Shown: piece after piece, positions 56,442 through 64,000 of the stretch
How positions within the stretch are numbered: the first letter of the stretch is position 1
Layout of the letters: the number at the start of each line of letters is the position of its first letter
Source of the DNA: Opeltia flavorubescens
Taxonomy: Eukaryota; Ascomycota; Lecanoromycetes; Teloschistales; Teloschistaceae
NCBI GenBank assembly: GCA_000442125.1
Contig: KE546965.1
Span: forward strand, 2,170,001-2,234,000
Length of the DNA stretch: 64,000 nucleotides
Reading direction: 5' to 3'
Program-made: the position numbers and the translations under genes
Notes under the pieces: generated by a model
Told to the model about the DNA's origin: nothing
The model's database searches: none
Seen by the model: the letters and a program-made list of their open reading frames with translations, nothing else

Positions 56442-57190
56442 TCAATATCTTGACGCACGACTTCTGTTCGCATATACATCCCTCCCACCACTGCGTCTCT
56501 GAGTTGCAGCGCTCCTACCTGACGCTCGGCTATGTGCTTCTGAACGATGCGAGCTGTGGCTGTTGCTTTGACTGGCCTCGGGTTTTCGACCTAAGGGTAC
56601 CATCGGCATTATCAAAGGCGGATAACGTTCTACTCCCGGCGCAAGATATCTCCCTTGACCGGGTCGAAAGCTTATGTGTCCCCCTCGTTGCGGTATCCAG
56701 CTTTTTGGGAGGTTAGGACCATTGGCACGCAACGAGTCTGCGGGGTTGATTGGTGCTTCGAGAGCCATAGCTCTCCATCTTCTTTGGAATTCAGCCTTTG
56801 ACCAGCTTTCATGTGCTCGTGCCTCTTCATGGATAGCTGCGAGTTCTTCCTGCGTAGTTGCTGCTTCCGCACGTTCGTAGAGCTCCAGAGGGGTGACCAG
56901 ATCACCCATTGGTACAATAATCCTAACCCCAGCGGTGCCTGTCATCATGGAATACATAAGCGTTGAACGTGTTATTTCCCCAAGATTCGCTGGACAGCCA
57001 TACCTGGGCCCCTTACATGACCGACAAAACATGTCCTTTTGAGGGTTTTCCTAAGCTCTGGATCACGAATGTTGCGGGTGTTGGGGTCCAGTTCGATGCC
57101 TCCTTCCGCCGCACACCGAGCTTCGTCTAATCGCATTGCTTCCTCGACATCTATATATTCAGGTTTCGATCTGGAAAGTGCACTGCCCAT
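56442..57190 (-). CDS. Orphan protein with candidate N-myristoylation site
   Basis: Model: complement(join(56442..56938,57004..57190)), 227 residues. The 65-nt intron (GTATGG..GACAG) keeps phase and joins HVRGP to GTAGVRIIVPMG. The N-terminus MGSALSRS fits the Gly2/Ser6 pattern of N-myristoylation. Acidic helical text follows (YIDVEEAMRLDEARCAAEGG), then DLVTPLELYERAEAATTQEE (helical), and a Ser/Arg/His-rich tail (SRASGRSAATQRRSGGR). Family unknown. It may sit at a membrane through a myristoyl group plus basic patches; this is inference. Confidence 0.6.
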
Positions 57191-57981
57191 CTTCGATGAC
57201 GAGACGACCGTTTCTGTCGTGATTGGTATGTAGACTTGCTTGCAGGGTAGACTTTGAGAAGACAGAACTGCATAGCATCTTAAATCTCCTTTTTATCATT
57301 ACCACAAATCTGAGTCTTGGAGGAACCCCGTGATGCCAACTTGATTTCCCAGTAACGCGATGATACATCCAACAATGACTGACTTACATGTCTCTAGAAG
57401 CCCTTCAATATAGTTGCCATCTCTCCATCGACATGTTGTTTCTCGTACCTCTCTACATCTAGCATGGATTGAGATTCGTGGTCACATGTTAATATCGACC
57501 TTCAACTCCTTCAGGACGAGTTGCTTGCATCACAGCTTTACTTAACGGCTCTTTTTCCGTATATTAAAAAATCAAAACCTTTACACTCCCCAACGGACAG
57601 TGAACAAAAATAATTCTTCTACCACTTGCCTGTTCATGAGCCACAACGAAGTGTAGTGAGTCTCGCAACTCCATCCCAGAATGAACGACTCAAGTTGGTA
57701 TCATGACGCTTATGTATGAGATGTACAAGCAGCCGCAGACACAAATCGATAAAGTTTTCCGATCTTTTGTTCACGTTCCCAGAACGACGGGAGCGTCCTA
57801 CTCCGTAGTTGGTAAGGGACAAAACTATAAAGTTAAGATGTGAAGCATGCCAAGAGCATTCCGCTCCGCCCCCGGCTCCAGCAGTGAAGCCCCGCCAGCC
57901 CACCTCACGTCATAGATCTTCTCCGAACTCCAGAACTCTTAGGTGTCAATAAATCCTTTCCCTGCTATATACACCACAGCA
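57191..57981. other. Divergent spacer, orphan / ankyrin gene
   Basis: 791 bases with no supported gene. AT-rich at 57550-57610; leader sequence before the ankyrin gene. Confidence 0.4.
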
Positions 57982-58588
57982 ATGCCTCTCCGAATGGACC
58001 ACTCTTCCTCCCCCACCTCCACACCCCCTCAAGCCTCCACCGCCTCAAAACCTTCCCTCACACCGGAAGCCATCGACTTCGCCACCCGCCTCTTCAACGC
58101 CGCCCGGACCGGCGACCTCCCCATTTTTGAACAAGCAATCCCTGCCGGTCTACCTGTAAACCTCACAAATGATAAAGGCGACACATTGGTAAGTTCCCGT
58201 CTCTCTCCCTCATTTCCCTTACCCCTCCCCTTCACCCAAAAACCTCACAAGAATCCAGAAACTAACGGAATCCCAGCTGATGCTATCGTCCTACCATACC
58301 CATCCCTCCCTCGTCGCTTTCCTCCTCTCCCACGGCGCAGACCCCAATACGCTGAACGAGCGAGGCCAATCTCCGCTCGCGGGGGCGGTGTTCAAAGCCG
58401 CGGGAGCGCCGGGCGGGAGCGGTGCTGCTGGTGCGCCAGAAGGGGAGGAAGGGATCAGTGATGCGGACCGGGTGGTGGGGTTATTACTGGAGGCGGGGGC
58501 GGATGTGGATAGAGGGAGACCGAGCGCGAGGGAGAGTGTGGAAGCTTTCCGGGTGGAGAGATGGAAGGGGAGGATTTGTGGGGGTTAG
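57982..58588 (+). CDS. Small ankyrin-repeat protein
   Basis: Model: join(57982..58188,58277..58588), 172 residues. Ankyrin elements: FATRLFNAARTGDLPIFEQA, GLPVNLTNDKGDTL joined to LMLSSYHTHPSLVAFLLSHG and ADPNTLNERGQSPLAGAVFK, then GLLLEAGADVD. The intron (88 nt) splits the second repeat, as is common. The stretch between repeats (AAGAPGGSGAAGAPEGEEG) is a Gly/Ala insert not seen in a regular repeat. Such proteins are cytosolic binding scaffolds; a partner cannot be named. Codon use is GC-rich compared with neighbours. Its end is 291 bases from the convergent RPC2 gene. Confidence 0.85.
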
Positions 58589-58879
58589 ATCGGGGAAGGG
58601 ACGAGATGAGAGGATATGGGATGGGCTTGATTCTGTGGGTGTATATTATGAGACAAGGAATCGCATATTTTGGGAAAAGGGAGCGGCGTTAAGGTTTATT
58701 TCATGAGGGCTATAGCGACCCTCTCGACGCCTTCTGCAAGGTGATACATCGGTATCTTCTGGCACTTTGAATGAAGTACATGATCCTCGCTATGCTCGCT
58801 TCCAAATTTCTCTTTTGAGCGCCAACCATATACGCAGGATATATCCGTAATAAGTGCCCTTTCCCCTCATGACATTCGT

Positions 58880-61800
58880 TCAAGCCGGAAATTCATCTTC
58901 CAAAGTCAACCTAGCCATGATATTCATACTCAAAAGCTCTTGTATCAACAACTTGGCCGCATACGGGATCGTCATCTTCGTCATACCTTCCGTCTTCTTG
59001 CAGCTCTGGCAGTACCCCTGATACCCCATCAACCCGCACGTCTCGCAGACGTCCACCTGATGTGCATCGCTAGACAGCATCAATCGTTCCAGTAGTAATT
59101 GAGAAGCACCGTACGCAATTAAACAATCTCTCTCCATCTCTCCGAGACGAAGGCCGCCGTCTCTGGATCTACCTTCGGTAGGCTGCCGCGTCAACGTCGC
59201 TCGCGGCCCTCTCGCTCGAGAATGCATCTTATCCTGCACCATGTGCTTCAACTTCTGATAGTAGATGGGTCCGAAGAAGACGTATGCGGGCAGACTCTCG
59301 CCCGTGATACCACTCGTCATGAAATCTTTGCCCGTATAGCTGAATCCTTTCTTGACGAGAATATCCGCCATGTCCTCAACCTTGCTGCCACTAAACGCTG
59401 TCCCGTATTCGAATTCTCCAGCCAAAACCCCCGCTTTGCCAGCGATGAGCTCAAGCATCTTGCCAACCGTCATTCGGGAGGGGAAACCATGCGGATTCAT
59501 GATGATGTCGGGCACGATCCCGTCGTCGTTGAAAGGCATATCTACCTGCTCCGCTACGATACCTACTACACCCTTTTGTCCGTGGCGAGAGGAGAATTTG
59601 TCACCCACTTCTGGCCTTCGGGTCTGGCGTGTTTGCATCTTGATGACTCTGCTGTCCGCTTCATTGACTGTGATCATCACTTTATCAACGTAGCTGGGGT
59701 CTTCAAGCCGGTAGGTCATGGGCGTATCTCGGTATTCGGCGGTCCCATAATCGGATCCAAGGCCAGTTGAGGATGCATTGAGAGGGACCTGTTTCATGAT
59801 GTAAACCTCGTTGTTACTGATCTTCTCGCCCACATGAGCCAGACCATGCTCGTCCAGAAGAGCGTGTTTGCGAATAGGGGCACCGTTTTCCTCAATGCGA
59901 TTGCCAACACGGTCTTCCGTACCGTTGGGGTACTTTCGTAACGTCGCCGCCCACTTGCGGAATACTTGACACCTGCCAAAACCTCTATCAACAGACCCTT
60001 TATTGAGCACCAGAGCGTCTTCAATATCGTAGCCAGAATAACTCATGACCGCTACAACGGCATTTTGACCTGCGGGTAGTTTGTCGTACTTTATCAACTC
60101 AATTGCTTTCGTCTTGACCATCGGCTTCTGCGGGTACACTAGTGTGTACATTATACTATCAATTCGGAGGAACTGATTATTTGCCACAGCACCCATTGCT
60201 TGTTTGCCCATGGCGCACTGGTAGGTATTTCGAGGAGACTGATTATGGTGAGGGTAAGGTATGAGGCCTGCGACAGCGCCAAGAATCGTAAAAGGTTCGA
60301 TTTCCAAATGAGTTGTAGAATTGTCAATGTCGGCCTCGTACATCGCAATATTGGAGTCGTTCTCCTCATTAACGTCCAGATACTCGACTAAGCCTCTAGA
60401 GAGAAAACCATCAAAGTCAATAGTACCAGCACGCAGCGATCTCAGAGCCATCTTCGTTACTCTAGATTTTGCTTTTTCGACGACAATCAATGGCCGACAA
60501 ATCCTCCCTTCATCGCAGGCGATAGAGACGGAACGGTTGTGGTAGTTGATGAATATACTGTTGAATTCTGAAATTCTGCCTTGCCGTCGAAGTCTTCGGA
60601 AGTCGTTCAAGAAAGATTTGGGCTGGCGAGTGAGCGCAGTGGGTGTACCATTGACGAAAACCATGTAGGCCCCAGAGACGTACAGTTCCTTGCCGTTGGA
60701 GGCGCTGATGTCTTGAGCTCCAAGAGCCGCCACCACTTTCTGTACGGGAGCCGGATCATCATCCACTGTGATATGCGTCATCAAGGCAAGATTCTTGACC
60801 AAACCACAAGCCTCTCCTTCTGGAGTGTCGGACGGACATAACATTCCAAACTGGGAAGGCTGTAGAGCTCGAGGGCCACTGACCTTCCTAGTCTTCTCAA
60901 ACTGACTTGTGATTCTTGTCATCATACCTAACGCACTGATGTAGCTGAGGCGACTCAAAACATGCGTTACACCTGCTCGCTTCATCCTGAACCTCCTTAG
61001 GTCCCAATTTCCCGTAGAAAGTGCACGACTCATGCCAGATGTGATGTGGTTGGCGTGCGTCTGGACACAGGGTAGGGCATCGAACTCTTCGGTTCTTGCT
61101 GGCCGTTTCAATACTTTATCAATGGTCATTTTAATGTCGTGACAAAACTTCTTGAATAGATCCTCGAACAGGAGGGACAGCAGCGGGCCTGCCAATTCCA
61201 GCCGCTTGTTCCCTACATAGTCTCGATTGTCGACTAATCTGGGATCACACTTGGCCATCAATACGCGTTTAACCATGAAAGCTAGATATAGCGCTTTAGC
61301 ACGGAAGTTGAGCCCTTGGACAGGGACATGGACAAGAATGACGGAGGCCAGAGCCTCAAGGGCCTCCTGCGCTTGCACCCTTCTGTAGCCCCATACCTTG
61401 TTCATGATCTTGATACGATAGCCAATGTAATCCAAGGCTTCGAATTGAGAACAGATACCAAGCTTGGCGGTTTCTTCAAAGTTGGGAGTAAAAAGATCTT
61501 GGTACGCTTCGTCCTCGCCAGCGCATAGTAAAAGGACTTCTTGGTCGGCATGAATTCCAAACGCTTTGAAAACCACGCATATTGGGATCTCTTCCGTGAG
61601 GACGTTATGCTTCAGATAGATGCGGTCATTCTTCAGGATCACGTAACTTTTTGATTTTCTTTCATGGGTAAAGCTTGTCACAGAGGCTTGCACAATGTTA
61701 TTCTTCTCGGTCTCTACAATGACACGATTTTTGCTCATCTGTTCCTGGACAAGGATAACCTTTTCTGTTCCGTTGACAATGAAGTATCCTCCAGGGTCGA

Positions 61801-62524
61801 GGGGGCACTCGTGGAGGAGGGCCATCTCCTTTCCCGATTTACCGTTCAAGACACAGTTGGAACTACGAAGCATCATCGGCATTCTTCCAATCAGCACCTT
61901 CTTGCGCCGAACTTCGCGGACACCGCGCCAGTATGCGATGTCGACCAAGATGGGAGCAGCATAAGTCGAATCCCGCAAGCGACACTCATTCGGGGTAACG
62001 GTCGAAGTCCAATCGTAGCGGGAGAAATCAGTGACATTGTCCTCGAGACGAGTAGGTTTTCCAACGGAGATGTCGGTGAAGTGGAGGTAAAATCTCGGGT
62101 CGACATCGCTCAAAATAGTCCTATTCGTTCTGACAATTTGCTTCAATTCGACTTCGAGCAAATAATTGAAGGAATCAATGTGCTGCTTGACTAGACCTTT
62201 GACTTTGAGGAAGGCGGGCAGCAGGTTCCATTTGTCGCGTTCAGTATCAATAGCTTCTGTCATGGATTTGCCATGATAGAATGGCTCCAATAGTGCATCG
62301 AAGCCATCATCATGATTGGGCCGGGCAGATGAATGCGAAGCCTTCTTTCTCCGTCTACGACGAGCAACATCTGGTTTTTCTTTACTCTCTTTTCGCCTTC
62401 TCCTAATTAGAGATTGTTGGCTCGATGGGTGATCTTCTTCAGTCCGATGATCCTGAGGCTCCGCCGGCTTCTGTGCGGCTTTCACGGGCTCTCGTGGCCT
62501 TGGACGGGTGGCCGGTGGAACCAT
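58880..62524 (-). CDS. RET1: RNA polymerase III second-largest subunit
   Basis: A single frame of 1214 residues, near the family length. The subunit (yeast C128) forms half of the Pol III active centre. Seen: [49 protein letters not shown], the fork region, [40 protein letters not shown], the hybrid-binding [27 protein letters not shown] and the clamp zinc site [16 protein letters not shown] (Cys1160, 1163, 1172, 1175). The first 80 residues are a basic, poorly conserved extension ([20 protein letters not shown]). The Pol III assignment rather than Pol II or I rests on the sequence style of [14 protein letters not shown] and [14 protein letters not shown]. Confidence 0.94.
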   Translation of the reverse strand: MVPPATRPRPREPVKAAQKPAEPQDHRTEEDHPSSQQSLIRRRRKESKEKPDVARRRRRKKASHSSARPNHDDGFDALLEPFYHGKSMTEAIDTERDKWNLLPAFLKVKGLVKQHIDSFNYLLEVELKQIVRTNRTILSDVDPRFYLHFTDISVGKPTRLEDNVTDFSRYDWTSTVTPNECRLRDSTYAAPILVDIAYWRGVREVRRKKVLIGRMPMMLRSSNCVLNGKSGKEMALLHECPLDPGGYFIVNGTEKVILVQEQMSKNRVIVETEKNNIVQASVTSFTHERKSKSYVILKNDRIYLKHNVLTEEIPICVVFKAFGIHADQEVLLLCAGEDEAYQDLFTPNFEETAKLGICSQFEALDYIGYRIKIMNKVWGYRRVQAQEALEALASVILVHVPVQGLNFRAKALYLAFMVKRVLMAKCDPRLVDNRDYVGNKRLELAGPLLSLLFEDLFKKFCHDIKMTIDKVLKRPARTEEFDALPCVQTHANHITSGMSRALSTGNWDLRRFRMKRAGVTHVLSRLSYISALGMMTRITSQFEKTRKVSGPRALQPSQFGMLCPSDTPEGEACGLVKNLALMTHITVDDDPAPVQKVVAALGAQDISASNGKELYVSGAYMVFVNGTPTALTRQPKSFLNDFRRLRRQGRISEFNSIFINYHNRSVSIACDEGRICRPLIVVEKAKSRVTKMALRSLRAGTIDFDGFLSRGLVEYLDVNEENDSNIAMYEADIDNSTTHLEIEPFTILGAVAGLIPYPHHNQSPRNTYQCAMGKQAMGAVANNQFLRIDSIMYTLVYPQKPMVKTKAIELIKYDKLPAGQNAVVAVMSYSGYDIEDALVLNKGSVDRGFGRCQVFRKWAATLRKYPNGTEDRVGNRIEENGAPIRKHALLDEHGLAHVGEKISNNEVYIMKQVPLNASSTGLGSDYGTAEYRDTPMTYRLEDPSYVDKVMITVNEADSRVIKMQTRQTRRPEVGDKFSSRHGQKGVVGIVAEQVDMPFNDDGIVPDIIMNPHGFPSRMTVGKMLELIAGKAGVLAGEFEYGTAFSGSKVEDMADILVKKGFSYTGKDFMTSGITGESLPAYVFFGPIYYQKLKHMVQDKMHSRARGPRATLTRQPTEGRSRDGGLRLGEMERDCLIAYGASQLLLERLMLSSDAHQVDVCETCGLMGYQGYCQSCKKTEGMTKMTIPYAAKLLIQELLSMNIMARLTLEDEFPA

Positions 62525-63979
62525 CCTGTGTTACCGAACTATCTGCATGATCTATTCACAGATTCGTTCCAATTCAGGAACAAGCTGAGCTCGTCGTCGC
62601 TGGCTGAATTGAGATTTTCTGATTGGAGGATGGTTGAGATGACGAGTCATTCCGGCAGGGCTTGCATGTGATTCCGGAAAGTGTCAGGGCAAGGACGGCA
62701 GATCTTCGCGCTAATGATAGCGGCACCCAACCTAATTCTTCACCGCCAAAGTCCTCCGCAACCCCTCCGACGGGCTTGTACATCAACTAGAGTAAACCTG
62801 GTGTGGGGCTACTGACCATACTATATTTGCTTTCCCAACAGAACACTCCACGCGCTCTTCGCTGGCGGAATGACACCTGCAGGTCCTGCGTCCTTTCCTA
62901 AGGAATGATAGTTCGATACCTCCTGTACATCTAGAAGAGTACATCGGAGAAGACAGGATTGGACCCTGGCAGTCGGAAATTATCGAATCCCAATTGATTA
63001 GTGTGGCAGCCCCTGTCCGCCGCCGCACACACTTCTTCATATATCCCCGCAATTCGTATCACGTCTCCTCGTTCAAGGCCCCACGGCCCGGGAGAGCATA
63101 TGCAGGCAATTGATCTAGAACCCTTCCCACCATCTTCGCCGTTAATTTGTGTCAAGCGACACGGGCTGTTGATCGTTTCCATTACTGTAGAATAGAAATT
63201 TAGAAAGTGAATGTAACATGTATACGCTTGCAACACCACTGGGTAAACAAATAGACCTCCAATTGGCTGTTACGGACGTTGAGCTGACGCACCCATCTGC
63301 ATGCTAGATGCACCTTCTCGACCTTCGAAGCAGCCCGTAGATCTATCGGTGCAAACGCACCATTGTCCTCGTTAAACTCGATGGAGGTTGGCAGAGGCTT
63401 GCTTTAGTCTCCTTGCGAAGGCGCCTGGCCCACCAGAAACTAGCGGAGAAACCCCCAAACTCGACGCTTCTCGACGACTTCTCATCTCAACCATCCTCTC
63501 CATTCTCCCCTCCTACCACTTTGCTCTCCTCTGTTTTATTGTGCTTGTATTGACGATTTTCCTGTATTTGTACGACCGTCGGATGCCATTGATCCTTTCT
63601 TCGAAGCTTTTGGACACGCTATTCAACCGCAAGAATCAATACCATTGGCGCTTCGCAGGCCGAGCCCATGTACAATACTTTAGCATTGTTAAGAGAGTGA
63701 TCCATTATTGGGCTACAATAGCATTTGCGGACGATCACCACGATCACCAACCTCACTTTATTCACTGTGAGTTGGCCCTACCCGCTATCATTCACTGCCA
63801 GGCAGCTCAATTCATTCTTATATAAAGTCGATTACCTTGCCTCACTTCTTCTTCCTGTTCTTTACTCAAACAATTTCTTGCTTGCCCTGCACTGCGTACT
63901 TCTTTGCTGCATACATTCACCAAGCATTCTTCGCCTACCTCAAGTACTGTCGTCCATACTTACTATGCTTTAGTTCAGC
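62525..63979. other. Spacer upstream of RPC2 and of a right-edge gene
   Basis: About 1.45 kb. Towards the right it is strongly pyrimidine-rich on the plus strand (for example 63840-63950), like the leader of a highly expressed plus-strand gene. A frame at 63388-63825 starts with TTG and has one hydrophobic stretch, but no family features. No tRNA was confirmed; a candidate near 62950 was rejected. Confidence 0.4.
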
Positions 63980-64000
63980 ATGGCATACAACAACGCCCTC
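63980..64000 (+). CDS. Possible first codons of a gene running past the window
   Basis: ATG at 63980 is followed by an open frame (MAYNNAL) to the edge, and preceded by a long pyrimidine-rich leader. Seven codons do not allow a function call. Confidence 0.3.

Noticed and set aside
62950-63020. tRNA-like fold on the minus strand with a GGGTCCAATCC element and terminal GACAGG/CCTGTC pairing
   Set aside because: No A box at the right spacing and no anticodon arm; the stretch is only about 66 bases. Most likely chance in the RPC2 leader.
63388-63825. 145-codon frame with one hydrophobic segment
   Set aside because: It starts with TTG, has a stop in the nearest ATG frame, and lies in a pyrimidine-rich leader region; no family resemblance.

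Overview
The window reads as nuclear DNA of a filamentous ascomycete (Pezizomycotina). The evidence is densely packed genes on both strands, many short introns (mostly about 50-80 nt, GT..AG, with CTAAC/CTGAC-like branch sites), and a gene set typical of these fungi (HookA-type adaptor, fungal bZIP, CENP-C/Mif2, ATG8, PCF11, NCE101). Leotiomycetes is my guess at class level, from memory of protein style only. Single N bases at 6547, 34559, 50990, 52393 and 52929 point to a draft assembly. All exon joins were worked out by hand from splice signals, reading phase and family similarity.

Layout. 1-7 kb: 3' end of the histone chaperone SPT16, a secreted M43-type metalloprotease, a CDC50/LEM3 flippase subunit and a SWIRM-domain protein. 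7-17 kb: a gene-poor stretch, a mitochondrial-carrier-like protein, an orphan cysteine-containing protein, a lipocalin-like protein, a bZIP factor and the peroxin PEX16. 17-28 kb: RNase H2 catalytic subunit divergent from CENP-C, a two-SANT Myb protein, tubulin cofactor B and the tRNA methyltransferase TRM9. 28-37 kb: a ubiquitin-specific protease, a secreted class-3 lipase, a SWIM-finger Sws1/Shu2-like protein, an orphan with a Myb-like N-terminus, and adenylate kinase. 37-50 kb: proteasome RPN8, a dihydrodiol-dehydrogenase-like oxidoreductase, the Hook adaptor, a secreted I9-type inhibitor, PCF11, NCE101 and ATG8. 50-64 kb: a membrane-anchored coproporphyrinogen oxidase (HEM13), an SDR, three orphan genes (one secreted, two with lipid-anchor-like N-termini), a small ankyrin protein, the RNA polymerase III subunit RPC2, and what may be the first codons of another gene at the right edge.

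Most genes are unrelated housekeeping functions: chromatin and centromere, RNA processing, proteostasis and autophagy, heme, peroxisomes. I see no biosynthetic cluster, transposon, CRISPR array, rRNA or tRNA. The secreted products (metalloprotease, lipase, I9 protein, one orphan) are scattered, not clustered.

I found no clear new multi-gene system. The items most worth a second look are: a stop-free 60-nt intron in the Hook gene, a 21-nt microexon, three spaced palindromes upstream of the SDR gene, two orphan proteins that seem to share a pattern, and a neighbouring pair of orphans whose N-termini suggest lipid anchoring.
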